Shown: positions 9,401 to 18,306, numbered from the stretch's first letter. The stretch is 64,000 nucleotides of DNA from Colwellia sp. 12G3 (GCF_002836775.1 NZ_PJAQ01000054.1:186001-250000); one strand, 5' to 3'. Notes: generated by a model not told the origin, from the letters alone. Numbers and translations: made by a program.

Positions 9401-10333
9401 CTTAATTTTATTAATCGATTCACCATGCCAATACTCATCCGCTAAACACTTTTTAAAAACATCTTTATAATATTCTAAAGGATAACTCTCTCCGCATATA
9501 TCAAACACGCTTCGGCCAATGATTTCCTCTTCTCTATAACAATAAAAATCAATAAATCGCTGGTTAACGTCGGTAACAGTACCATTTTTATCCATGTCTA
9601 TTCGGAAGACAATCGCATGTTTATTCATCGCAAGTGTTAATTCAGCACTTTTTTGTTTGGCAATAAATAGCTCTTGGTAGTTTTGACTGATGAGTCTTTG
9701 TAAAGGACGAAAAATAAAAAAACTAATAGCGATCAGTAATATTATCGTAGCTAACCATAAACTCACAACAACTATATAAATAGAGGTGATGCGCTGCTTA
9801 ACATGCCGTTCAATTTTTGTTACCGTGCGATCAAGATTCGCTAATAACTGTTCAACTCCTTCACGAGAAAATTGTCTTTCCATCAACCGTGTTGCTCTAT
9901 CAATATCTTGAATTTCACTCAGTTCAATGGCACTTTTAGCGTAAAGGTTAACTCTTTTATTAAGATAATAGGGTGCATTAAAATACAATAAAGACACTTC
10001 TTTAGGAAAAGAGTTTGATTCATTTACCACGAGTTCAGATAATACATTTTGATTAGTACTAAATGTATTGGCTGTTTGAATCAAGTGCTTTTGGATGTTT
10101 TCATCAACATTATCAGCCATTAAACCTTGGTATTGCTGATAAGAAAGCAAGGCAATTTTTTGAGACAACATTCGTTGTTTACCAGCGATATTAATAACTT
10201 CGGCATCTTTGTCTTGCTGTTTAAATAATCCCATTAAGCTCAAAAAGGAAACTGTTACCAAAATAGCAATAAGCGAAGTCGCTAACAGGTTTCGCCGTTT
10301 AATTTTTTGTTGTAGCACTTTAATAACTGCCAT
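6425..10333 (-). CDS. Hybrid sensor histidine kinase with PilJ-type, PAS and GAF sensors
   Basis: A 1302-residue inner-membrane hybrid kinase. Order: membrane helix (about 16-35); a periplasmic PilJ/NarX-like four-helix sensor with INIAGKQRMLSQKIA (about 45-60); second helix (about 185-208); PAS (230-345); GAF (365-500); two more PAS domains (about 520-780), the last followed by a PAC-like segment; HisKA with the phosphorylatable His in SMSHEIRTPMNG (about 787); an ATPase domain (N-box LANAIKF, G-box GTGLGLAI); then two receivers. Receiver 1 has Asn (about 1075, LMILNRQI) where the phosphoacceptor Asp should be, so it cannot be phosphorylated normally. Receiver 2 is intact (FMDCQMPEMDG, Asp about 1226). 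There is no HPt domain, so a separate HPt protein would be needed to pass the signal on. Signal unknown; PilJ-type domains in related proteins sense small anions or surface cues. AAGG precedes the ATG. Confidence 0.92.
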   Translation of the reverse strand: MAVIKVLQQKIKRRNLLATSLIAILVTVSFLSLMGLFKQQDKDAEVINIAGKQRMLSQKIALLSYQQYQGLMADNVDENIQKHLIQTANTFSTNQNVLSELVVNESNSFPKEVSLLYFNAPYYLNKRVNLYAKSAIELSEIQDIDRATRLMERQFSREGVEQLLANLDRTVTKIERHVKQRITSIYIVVVSLWLATIILLIAISFFIFRPLQRLISQNYQELFIAKQKSAELTLAMNKHAIVFRIDMDKNGTVTDVNQRFIDFYCYREEEIIGRSVFDICGESYPLEYYKDVFKKCLADEYWHGESINKIKGGRELWLNTTIVPLLNVEDKIESFIIIQSDISDIKQTELALNHLHQITSDVDKTLNEKIQDILILGKQIFNLPLALISQIHDQEYRVMYCHTPNQEINPGDKFELGSTYCCHTLKADNPIAFHQAGKSEIKEHPCYHAFGLESYIGVPLVVEGHRYGTLNFSGPEPSPKPFTDRELELIQLFSYWISAELTRANHQNKLISQQSIMEQMAQQARIGAWEIDMVNNSLFWSDMTKEIHELPSDYQPELATAINFYKEGESRETIEILIKKCISEGKSFEQELQLITAKGNEVWVSARGQSDFENGQCIRLFGSFQDITDKMSAQHKIAAHSQRITLAADSAGIGIWELNLITDELKWDDWMFKLYGITPDTFSGAYESWEHGLHPEDIKRTTEQLRQAIKDRCKFDSQFRIIWPDGKIKHIKAAAILSFDDDKKPISMIGVNYDITETIENEIALTKAKEQAEIAVRAKNEFFASMSHEIRTPMNGVIGMLDLVKESPLNQEQQHRIGIAEQSAKSLLSLINDVLDFSKIDANQLELENISFNLREMAGDLAEAFAQQTQHKNLELILDLVDIEESLVKGDSNRIRQIFTNLLANAIKFTEQGEVTIRISQQEYSPSHWRIIVAVSDTGIGISKDKQDSLFEAFSQVDASTTRKYGGTGLGLAIVKKLCLCMQGSVSVESIEGQGSTFSCELIIEKSPNSLQSLPIKELQGKRVLIVENNHACGDMIKRQLLAWHIDAHLMTSGKHALSVLTESSENSCFDLMILNRQITDIDALSLVKTLRSSSLLDQLKIIFMTPMATQHDLIDCTQIGIDGHFPKPVITKNLHQALNSLIDTFEKNKASNTVTQDIAKPEDTDTDWLQGIKLLLVEDNRINQMVAMGMLKKIGLSQCVIAVNGRDALEKLNSSDDSQPFDFIFMDCQMPEMDGYEATTLIRAGKAGERYQDISIVAMTANAMLGDKEKCLDAGMDDYLVKPINKDRVLDTLKQFLNKGH

Positions 10334-11024
10334 AAGCCTTAATATTATCCTTTTAATGTTCTGACGTTCATATACAACGATAATTTTAGTTGTGAATCGA
10401 ATTAAGTTATTGAAAAAGCTTGGTTTTTAACCTGTGTAGGTCCACTATATTTCATATTTATCATCAGTTCTACTTATCATCAGTTCTACTTATCATCAGT
10501 TCTACTTATCATCAGTTCTACTTATCATCAGAGTAAACTGGCACTCATGCCATTAATGATTTATTTCTTTAAACGTTCTATCAGGAAAATAGAGTACATT
10601 TTAACCGACCAATTACCTCAACTAAATAGTCGCCTAAAAACGTCTAACCAGCTTATTTTTGACCGTGGATTTATTTTTACCACAAGAATTTTAGTCAAAA
10701 AATAGAGTCGTGATTCCTCCCCAATCTAGAACAAAAGCCCCTACATTACTGCCGAGGCTTTCATTTAAATTAGCGAGCTGAACGATAAGTCAGCTTAAGT
10801 AAAAGCTTTAACGGTTTTTTTGTTGAGTATTACCTAACCGAAGCACTTTTACCTTCTCTACCTTCAAGGATAATAGACAGTAGAATATATATTCTATCTG
10901 GCTAATTCCCCCTCGCGAGAGAGAAACTATAAACAATACCCTATAGGAATAGCCGCTAATTACGGGGAACGCTGAGTTCTCGTCTTTAACGTTTCTGACT
11001 AACACCCATCACTTGCTTTTCAGG
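10334..11024. other. Intergenic stretch between kinase and beta-barrel gene
   Basis: About 690 bp with no convincing gene. It holds the promoter side of the hybrid kinase, the 16-bp tandem array at 10458-10531, and a weak hairpin AAAGCC...GGCTTT (about 10734-10761). A 65-codon minus-strand frame at 10808-11005 has no ribosome site or recognisable similarity and is not called. Confidence 0.5.
10458..10531. repeat. Tandem repeat, 16-bp unit, 4.6 copies
   Basis: The unit TTATCATCAGTTCTAC is repeated four times without any mismatch (10458-10521), followed by a partial fifth unit (10522-10531). It lies about 125 bp upstream of the hybrid kinase start codon. The perfect identity means recent expansion, so copy number may vary between strains. 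Confidence 0.95.
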
Positions 11025-12188
11025 CTAGAAAGGGTGACCTAAAGACATATAAAAGCCTTTATTATCATCTTTGCCTATTGCTCCTTCCATCCTAACAATC
11101 ACACCTGCGTCAGGTTTTATCGCGTAAGACATACCTAGCGATACTGATGGAAAGATGTTTTTACTGTCAGAACATGACAATGATTCTCGTTTTGTTTTAC
11201 CATGTAAACAAGCTACTGCGGCATAAGCTATCATGCCCCACTTATCATTGAAGCTATATCGCTCGTCAATTTGTAGAGAACTTACATACGGCGCTAAATA
11301 TTGGCCTGAGGTATAACCTTTAATACTTATAGAGGCATAAGCCGCAGGTGGCGCACCTGAGGTATATTGACCTGTAGCATTAATCGCAAGTACGTGGTTA
11401 TCACCATGACCAAGATAATAATTATATTGCGTTCTATAACTATCAAAACTTTCGTCTCCATCTAGGCTTTTTCTATAGGCGATATTACCAAATTTAAAAA
11501 ATTGCCCTGAAGTTGCGGAACGAGGACGGTTTCGACTATCAAACTCAATATTTATTCCTAGCCCCTGAGATGTAAAACCGGCAACTTGCTCTAATGACGT
11601 TGTATTATTCGATCTATTTGTGATGGTGTAATTATTGATATTGGTATTTATCGAAGGGATATCATCCAGACTATAAATAGCATAATTAGTACTTACGCCT
11701 TGAATACCAATAAACCAGTCATCGTAAACTCTATATGACCAATTTGCATAATTGACTGAAATAGAATCTTGGGTTTTTAGCGGGTAACCTGAACCTAAAA
11801 AATCATCATAGTCGTTATTAATTTCACCACGCACAATAGCAGCAGTGATACGTTGATTATTTTTATCAAAATATGCTTTACCAAAACCCACTAAGGTGTA
11901 GGAATCAGTATTTGAATAGTTACCTATAAGGCCAAACATTGAATCTGGAGACTCCTTATCAAATGCCTTAAGATACCCAGACATTAAGCCAATCGTAGTA
12001 CTCAACTTAGGATCAGAAGAAATTAATGGGGTAAATAACCATGCCGATTTTTTTTCATCTGCTTTCTTGTCAGCAGAAATTTCAACTGGCGTATTATTGC
12101 TATCAACCTCTGCCCTCTGTTGTTCTGAGGCAACTGACGAGAGTGATAACATACTCACAACGAGTGAAAAAAAAGACAAAAAATTCAT
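11025..12188 (-). CDS. Outer-membrane beta-barrel protein, Omp85/surface-antigen (BamA/TamA) type
   Basis: A 387-residue protein with a signal peptide (about 1-20, ending SVAS), a polar Lys/Asp/Glu-rich stretch, and then a beta-barrel. The barrel resembles the C-terminal part of Omp85 surface antigens: FTPLISSDPKLSTTIGL opens it, EFDSRNRPRSATSGQ and GINIEFD match the usual hairpin repeat, and the last residue is Phe, the outer-membrane insertion signal. No POTRA domains are present, so it is not BamA or TamA but a short stand-alone barrel of the kind often labelled surface antigen. It appears to be a single-gene unit. Substrate or function cannot be read from the sequence. Confidence 0.75.
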   Translation of the reverse strand: MNFLSFFSLVVSMLSLSSVASEQQRAEVDSNNTPVEISADKKADEKKSAWLFTPLISSDPKLSTTIGLMSGYLKAFDKESPDSMFGLIGNYSNTDSYTLVGFGKAYFDKNNQRITAAIVRGEINNDYDDFLGSGYPLKTQDSISVNYANWSYRVYDDWFIGIQGVSTNYAIYSLDDIPSINTNINNYTITNRSNNTTSLEQVAGFTSQGLGINIEFDSRNRPRSATSGQFFKFGNIAYRKSLDGDESFDSYRTQYNYYLGHGDNHVLAINATGQYTSGAPPAAYASISIKGYTSGQYLAPYVSSLQIDERYSFNDKWGMIAYAAVACLHGKTKRESLSCSDSKNIFPSVSLGMSYAIKPDAGVIVRMEGAIGKDDNKGFYMSLGHPF

Positions 12189-12327
12189 ATAAAATAAAGC
12201 CTATAATTAATTATAAATAGACAAGAATAATAGGTACTAGCCGGTACGTGTATCGGCCTCCAGTAGTTTAATTTACTCTTAATAATAGTAACTAGTAGCC
12301 CCACCTTTAAATTTATAAAAAGGTAAT

Positions 12328-12489
12328 TCACCATAAATTGCACAACATTAAATAGTCTTTGATGTTGTCAGTACTACTCATTAACTGTAAGAGGCCACCA
12401 TCAGCCCATTCAATATAATCATCAATATCTGCATTTAGTGATGAAAAATCTATGTCATTGTGCCCCCGTAAGCGAGTTAGATCTAACCG
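12328..12489 (-). pseudogene. Short start-less coding remnant
   Basis: A 53-codon open frame without a plausible start codon, containing GHNDIDFSSLNADIDDYIEW and ending DYLMLCNLW before a stop. The composition is protein-like, but the frame is closed by a stop just upstream. It occupies most of the gap between the beta-barrel gene and the chemoreceptor. Not recognised. Confidence 0.3.
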
Positions 12490-12544
12490 TCACTGATGCC
12501 ACCTAAGTTGCTCATTGAATAACGTGTTTAATAACATCACAAGA

Positions 12545-14859
12545 TTATTTAAAACGAGTCACTTGCTCTTGTAAATCACTTGCAATACCCGACAAGGTAA
12601 GACTTGCACTGGACACTTCTTTTGATGCAGAAAATAACTCGGTTGCTGACTGCTCCACCTGTTGCATGTTTTGTAAGATTGAATCGCAAGTATATTGTTG
12701 CTCTTCGCTCGCAGAGGCTACCGTAAGATTAATTTTATCTAACTCTTTAACCCCCATTAACAAACCATCTAAAGAAGCAGTTACTTCATCAAATAATTGA
12801 ATACCACCCTGAGCCGAAATAGAAGCACGTTCCATTGAGTTAACGGCTTCGCCAGCGACAGCAGTGAGTGAACCAATATTTTGTTGAATCTCAACGGTGC
12901 TTTGCTGTGTCCTAGTCGCAAGTTGTCTAACTTCGTCTGCAACAACAGCAAAACCTCGACCATGCTCTCCAGCTCTAGCAGCCTCTATTGCAGCATTAAG
13001 TGCCAAAAGGTTAGTTTGCTCAGCTATTGATGTAATAACATTTAGCACATCATTAATACTGTCAACTTTCTCTTGTAAATGACTGAGCGTTTCTGTTGAT
13101 TGAGTAACCTCTTCAACCAAGAGCTTAATATTATTTTTCGCTAAATTCGCTCGTTCACTATTTTCTTCTGTCATTTCTTTAGCTTGTGATGTTTGATTCG
13201 AAGCATCAACTGAGCTTTCAGCTACCTCTTTAATCGCGAGATAAAACTGGCTTAAGGCTTCATTAATTTCATGAGACTGAGCTTGTTGGTCATATGCTGA
13301 TTTATTTGTTTGTTCCGTGGTCGCGCTTAGCTGAGCGCTAGACGCCGCAATACTTTCAGCGTTTATCTTTATTGAATCAACAATACCCTTCATCATTAAT
13401 AAGAAACGATTAAAGTTCTGGGTTACTTTATCAATTTCAGTTATACCACAATCTTTTAATACACATTTAAATCAGCATCACCACTATTCAGTTTGGTAAC
13501 TTCATCGCCAAGTTTATTAATAGGTTTGGTTAAAATGACAGACAACCAGTACCCTAGTAATAACGTAATGAAAGCTAAAATCAATATCACTATCACCGCC
13601 GACTGCCATATGCGCCCACTAAGCACACCGATTGCACGATAAGCTTCGGCTTCATCAACCTCTGAAAGCAATGCTAAGGTATGTGTACCATATTGAATTG
13701 GACCATAAGCTGATAAAACCGACTCCCCCCGATAATCATCTAATACGGTAAACCCTTTTTTACCCTTAAGTGCTGACTCTGAAGCTAAGCCATTAACCGT
13801 TTGTATACCTACTGTGGTATTTTGGCGTTTAATTGAATTCGCAGTTGATGGGGAGTCTTTCTTAATAACGGCTAAATACCCTTGCTTATCTTCAACAAAA
13901 AAGCGGCTCTCATTAAGTAAAGTTCTTTCATTACCAACTAAATAAGTTTCACCATTCTCACCAAAGCCTTTATTTTTCCAATCATTTTTGTGAGTCATAA
14001 TGCTATTTATTTCTGCTATAGGCATTTGAAAAATTAAAATAGCCTTTTGCTCGCCATCTATTTCAATAGGGCTAGCAATAAAGCTCGCTTTACCGTTATA
14101 AGAAGGTAAATAATTCTTAAAATCTGAAATATAGGTTTCATTCTTAGATAAGTTTTTAGCTTTATTAAAAGCTTCAGCAATGCCCGTTTGAGCATAAGGG
14201 CCATTCACTAGATTGGTGGCATAATCGAGTTCTTTAAAAACACTATAGATAATATTGCCGGAGGCACTATCGACAATAAAAACATCGTAAAAATTAAACT
14301 GTTGTAGAAAAAATTGAAAATCTGGATGATAACGCTGATGTACTTTGGCATAACTTGTGTCACCTTCAGGTAACGTTAATTTATCCTTTTCCCCCAAACT
14401 ATTAGGATTATTACCAATAAAGTCATATTGTAATAATTTAGTGGTGTTACTTAGATTTTCATATAACGGTTTAGTCGCTATCTCTTTAACATTTAAAACA
14501 CCAAATTTCTTGCCAAATTCATCGGTATAATAACGTTGAAGAGTGCCATTGATACTATCTATTGATAAGTTATTTCGCTCTAACTCATAGGCATTAAAAC
14601 TAGTAATGAATGCCTTGGCCGCTAACTCTGTTTGGGTATTAGCAGATAAAGTAATAATTTGCTTTTGTATATGAGCAAAATAACCTTTAATCTGTGAGGT
14701 AATTGACTCTCGTTTGGCGATTAAATCGCGTTGCGATTCTTTATGGATATTGTTCTCTAATTCAGCAATCGACATACTTGTAATTAGAACCACTACTGCA
14801 ATACTTGCTGTTAGCACAGCTGCTACCATACTCAACAAAATACGTATTTTAAAACTCAT
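12545..14859 (-). pseudogene. Methyl-accepting chemotaxis protein, interrupted by a frameshift
   Basis: Two adjacent frames make one complete chemoreceptor. The first (to 13456) has a membrane helix (ILLSMVAAVLTASIAVVVLI), a large periplasmic dCACHE-like ligand domain, a second helix (VIVILILAFITLLLGYWL) and the start of a HAMP domain, stopping after DADLNVY. The second (12545-13396 plus untranslated upstream codons reading [19 protein letters not shown]) completes HAMP and carries the methylated helices and the conserved hairpin tip with [19 protein letters not shown]. Shifting frame by one base at about 13460 joins GDADLNV to [10 protein letters not shown] exactly as in intact homologues. 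The ATG at 14859 is preferred over the upstream TTG at 14871. As written the gene cannot make a working receptor. Confidence 0.85.
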
Positions 14860-15182
14860 AAATATACTCAATTAAGACAACAAAATATGGACAAGTAATT
14901 CTTAGAGGCATCGCTGATAGTAATAATATTGCAACTTATCCAGCTAATATGTTTACCTTTGCCATGGTTAACTACTTTACTTTCTTCTTGATATTATTTG
15001 CTAGTACATGAGCTTACATTTGTTTTACACAGTACCTCACTGAACGCAATAAAGCGACAAAAACGCTAAAATGACTTTATTATATAAGTACGATAGAAAT
15101 CAAGTTAAATGGAATTACGACAATATGTACGAGTCATTTACTGTTATATTAGGAATAACTTGATTTCATAAGGATAATTGAA
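14860..15182. other. Divergent promoter region
   Basis: 323 bp between the chemoreceptor and the HTH-receiver gene, AT-rich, so promoters for both should lie here. I see no hexamer pair good enough to call, no repeat and no coding frame. AAGG at 15170-15173 is the ribosome site of the plus-strand gene. Confidence 0.4.
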
Positions 15183-15761
15183 TTGAATATAAGTGATAAA
15201 TCACTTTTAACACCCCCAGAAGCGGCAAAACTACTGCATGTTGCACCAACAACTATTCGTCATTGGGCTCAAATTGGTCGCTTGCCTTTCATTACGACTC
15301 CCGGTGGACATAGACGATTCGACAAAAACGATATCTTATTCTTGATGTCTCAACCTAATTCAAGCACTAAAAATACTTTTTCTATTTTGATCATTGAGGA
15401 TGATAAAGAGTTTGCTGATATGCTTACGCAATTTTTACAAAGCCTTTTCCCTCAGACTAAAATAAAAATGGCGTACAGTCCTTTTGATGCAGGTGAACTA
15501 CTCCATACTTTTAAGCCTGACTTGGTGATGCTCGATTTAATGATGGCTGGTATTAATGGATTTTCTATTTGCCACCGCATTAAAAGCGCACCATCCACAG
15601 CAAATATTATAGTGATTGCAATGACAGGTTTACTAACAGATGATAATGTGAAAAGGATAGTCGAATTAGGGGCTAAAACTTGCTTTGGGAAACCACTAGA
15701 CTTTACGCTTTTACAAAAAACTATTGAGGGATTTATCGAGCAAAAAAGGCCTTCGATATAA
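15183..15761 (+). CDS. Response regulator with N-terminal MerR/excisionase-type HTH
   Basis: A 192-residue protein of unusual order. Residues about 8-55 form a helix-turn-helix of the excisionase/MerR type (LTPPEAAKLLHVAPTTIRHW followed by the wing GGHRRF). A receiver domain follows (residues 66-188), with acidic pair EDD, phosphoacceptor Asp about 117 in VMLDLMMAG, Thr in AMTG and Lys in GKPLD. Most response regulators put the receiver first. The start is TTG at 15183, nine nt after AAGG; no ATG exists before the HTH. It lies 69 bp upstream of a PAS kinase and a lone receiver, which should form one signalling circuit with it. Phosphorylation would be expected to control DNA binding; targets unknown. 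Confidence 0.85.
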   Translation: MNISDKSLLTPPEAAKLLHVAPTTIRHWAQIGRLPFITTPGGHRRFDKNDILFLMSQPNSSTKNTFSILIIEDDKEFADMLTQFLQSLFPQTKIKMAYSPFDAGELLHTFKPDLVMLDLMMAGINGFSICHRIKSAPSTANIIVIAMTGLLTDDNVKRIVELGAKTCFGKPLDFTLLQKTIEGFIEQKRPSI

Positions 15762-15830
15762 ACGTCAAGAAAAAGCTGAACATGTCTTTTTTATTACTAT
15801 TACCTGATTCTTTTACATAGAAGTATAGCC

Positions 15831-17657
15831 ATGCCAATTAATGCAAAAAATAACATCTATGAGCAATTCTTCAAACTATCTATTGATATGCTGTGTGTGG
15901 TTAACAAAGCGAGATATTTTCAAACGGTGAATCCATCATTTAGTCGGGCATTAGGATATAAAGAAGAAGAGTTACTCTCCAGCCCTGTTATTGACTTTAT
16001 ACACCCGGATGATGTTGATAGAACAATTAGAGAATTTGAACAGCTAGGTTCAGAGCTAGACTCTTTATCCTTTGAAAATAGATATAGACACAAAAACAAC
16101 CATTATGTCACTTTTTCATGGAACAGTTATATCGATCCTGATTCAGGGCTTGTATATTGCGTTGCTCGTGATATTACACAACAAATAAAAGTTCAAAGTA
16201 AGCTTAGCTATTTACAAAACGCGTTAGAGCAAGAAACTGTTTATGCTGAAACAGATATGCGAGGCGTTATAACTAAAGTAAACAGAAAGTTTTGTGAAAT
16301 ATCAGGATATTCCGAAGAAGAATTATTAGGTAACACACATAAATTAATTAATTCGGATTATCATCCAACCGCATTCTTTAGCGCTATATGGAAAACAATT
16401 TCTTCCGGTAAAGTTTGGTCTGGAACAATCAAAAATCGTAAGAAAAATGGGGATGACTTTTTCGTACAAAGTATTTTAATCCCTATATTTGATAATAGTA
16501 ATCAAATAGTTAATTACATTGCAATAAGACAAGATATCACTGACAAGGTAAATAGTGAACATAACCGCGTAAAGGCTCTTGAAATATTGAGTGAGACCAG
16601 TGCAGTAGCAAAGATTGGTGGCTGGGAAATGAATGCAGCTACGGGGGTTCTATCGTGGACAGATGAGACTTTTAGAATATTAGAAGTTGAACAAGTTGAT
16701 GGGTTAACGCCATTACTACCTGAAGGGTTACAGTTATTCATTACTACCGATCAGCCCATCATTGAGAAAGCGGTGAATCGAGCTTTAGAGTTTGGCGAAC
16801 CTTATGCGTTAGAGCTACAAGCAAGTACACCTACAGGCAATATAAAATGGATATATACCAATGGTAAAGCAAACTATAAAGATGGAAAAATTGTCACTCT
16901 ATCAGGGACGATTCAAGATATTCATGAACGTAAACTTATTGAAATAAAATATAACCAAGAAAGACACAAAAGCATTATTAGTGCTAAATTTTCAGCACTT
17001 GGAGAGTTGTCCGCAAGTATTGCTCATGAGATTAATAATCCCTTAGCTGCTATCTCTGGCTTCGCTGAATTATTACAATTAACTCGTGTAAAATCGTCTC
17101 CTGAAGATATATTTGAAAAATCAACGGCAATTTTAAAGTCTTGTGATCGAATTCAGCATATAGTTAAAAGCCTTAAAAGGTTCTCTAGAAGCGATGTAAA
17201 AAGTGAATATACTTCCGCTTCTCTGACAAATATTATTAATGAAGCGGTCATACTCACTACCCCTAAATTAGCTCATCGACTCGTTAAATTACAATGCAAT
17301 CATATCGAAAATAGTCAAATTCTATGTAATGAAATAGAAATAGAACAAGTGATTGTAAACTTGGTCAATAACGCGATAGATGCGGTATCAGCACTTTCTG
17401 ATAAATGGATTGATATATCAGTGACAGAAACTAAACTACACTATAGCATTTCTATTACTGATGCTGGTCTAGGGGTACCATTAGACGAACAGGTTTCAAT
17501 ATTTGAACCTTTTATAACATCAAAGGATTCAACTGAAGGCACGGGTCTAGGTCTATCTATTGTGAAAGGAATATTAGATAGTCACGGGGCAAAAATATCA
17601 ATAGATAACAACAATGAAAATACATGCTTTATTGTTGATTTCCCAAAACTAAAATAA
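15831..17657 (+). CDS. Soluble PAS-domain sensor histidine kinase
   Basis: A 608-residue kinase with no membrane segment. Three PAS domains come first: residues about 8-120 (SIDMLCVVNKARYFQTVNPS), 130-250 (ETDMRGVITKVNRKFCEISG) and 260-375 (GGWEMNAATGVLSWTDET). Then HisKA with the His in SASIAHEINNPLAAI (about 397), and the ATPase domain with N-box VNLVNNAIDA and G-box GTGLGLSIVKG. The HEINNPL form of the H-box is typical of NtrB-like and PAS-rich kinases. It should sense an intracellular signal and phosphorylate the flanking receivers. The downstream receiver gene starts 15 bp after its stop codon, so the two are co-transcribed. Confidence 0.9.
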   Translation: MPINAKNNIYEQFFKLSIDMLCVVNKARYFQTVNPSFSRALGYKEEELLSSPVIDFIHPDDVDRTIREFEQLGSELDSLSFENRYRHKNNHYVTFSWNSYIDPDSGLVYCVARDITQQIKVQSKLSYLQNALEQETVYAETDMRGVITKVNRKFCEISGYSEEELLGNTHKLINSDYHPTAFFSAIWKTISSGKVWSGTIKNRKKNGDDFFVQSILIPIFDNSNQIVNYIAIRQDITDKVNSEHNRVKALEILSETSAVAKIGGWEMNAATGVLSWTDETFRILEVEQVDGLTPLLPEGLQLFITTDQPIIEKAVNRALEFGEPYALELQASTPTGNIKWIYTNGKANYKDGKIVTLSGTIQDIHERKLIEIKYNQERHKSIISAKFSALGELSASIAHEINNPLAAISGFAELLQLTRVKSSPEDIFEKSTAILKSCDRIQHIVKSLKRFSRSDVKSEYTSASLTNIINEAVILTTPKLAHRLVKLQCNHIENSQILCNEIEIEQVIVNLVNNAIDAVSALSDKWIDISVTETKLHYSISITDAGLGVPLDEQVSIFEPFITSKDSTEGTGLGLSIVKGILDSHGAKISIDNNNENTCFIVDFPKLK

Positions 17658-17672
17658 GAGTTAATAAAAATC

Positions 17673-18005
17673 ATGCCAATTAACGTTGTTTATATAGATG
17701 ATGAAGAAGTACTTTGTCAGCTATTCAAAGAATATTTACACTCAGATGAGATAAATATTACTGTTTTTACTGATGAAGGCCCAGCCATTGAGTATTGCAA
17801 TAATACAAAGCCAGATATGATATTTATTGATTACCGCTTAAAAAAACAAACAGGGGTAGATGTAGCTAAAGCAATAACTTGTATATCGAAGAAAATACTA
17901 ATCACCGGCGAACTTGATGTAACACTAGATAAATGCTTTGAAGATAAGATTGAAAAGCCCTTTAGGTTGGCTGAAATTAAAGAGTACATTATTAAAAATA
18001 ACTAA
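17673..18005 (+). CDS. Single-domain response regulator
   Basis: A 110-residue stand-alone receiver: acidic pair in YIDDEE (about 8-12), phosphoacceptor Asp about 52 in MIFIDYRL, Thr in LITGEL and Lys in EKPFR. There is no output domain, so it would act as a phosphate relay or sink, or bind a partner protein, as CheY- or Spo0F-like proteins do. It follows the PAS kinase after 15 bp and ends the three-gene cluster. It runs into the remnant TetR gene on the other strand. Confidence 0.88.
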   Translation: MPINVVYIDDEEVLCQLFKEYLHSDEINITVFTDEGPAIEYCNNTKPDMIFIDYRLKKQTGVDVAKAITCISKKILITGELDVTLDKCFEDKIEKPFRLAEIKEYIIKNN

Positions 18006-18032
18006 GAACAATTAATATGATGGCTATGTTCC

Positions 18033-18306
18033 CGCTAAGTGTCGTTTTAGGGTCATCATCAATACTTAAAGTATCAAAGCTGGTATTCCAGCTGACAATA
18101 ATCTCGGTGAGTCATTGTTGGTAAAGGTCAGTTTTATCATCGAAATAATAATGAATGTTTGCTCTTGGGATACTTGCTCGTTCGGCAATACGCTTAATGG
18201 ATGCGCCTTTAAAACCTTGGGTTACAAATTCTGTTTTAGCCGCAGTTAAAATAAGCGCCACATTCTTTTGGCGAATTTGTCCGACTGATTCTTTCTTTTC
18301 CTGCAC
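18033..18306 (-). pseudogene. TetR-family regulator (RutR-like), stop codon and 3' truncation
   Basis: The first 64 codons encode a TetR DNA-binding domain (RQKNVALILTAAKTEFVTQG, then GASIKRIAERASIPRANIHYYFDDKTDLYQQ), closest in pattern to RutR, the pyrimidine-sensing regulator. A TGA stop follows at 18112-18114, but the same frame continues with LTEIIVSWNTSFDTLSIDDD, which fits the next part of a RutR-type protein, and then ends near the 3' end of the receiver gene. The ligand-binding domain is therefore mostly gone. RutR-type proteins control pyrimidine and purine catabolism elsewhere, and the purine cluster starts 1.5 kb away, but a link is only inference. Confidence 0.75.

Noticed and set aside
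10458-10531. 16-bp direct repeats as a CRISPR array
   Set aside because: The units are contiguous with no spacers, and no cas gene lies in the window; it is a simple tandem repeat.
10808-11005. 65-codon minus-strand frame as a gene
   Set aside because: No ribosome site, no recognisable domain, and composition like the surrounding intergenic DNA.
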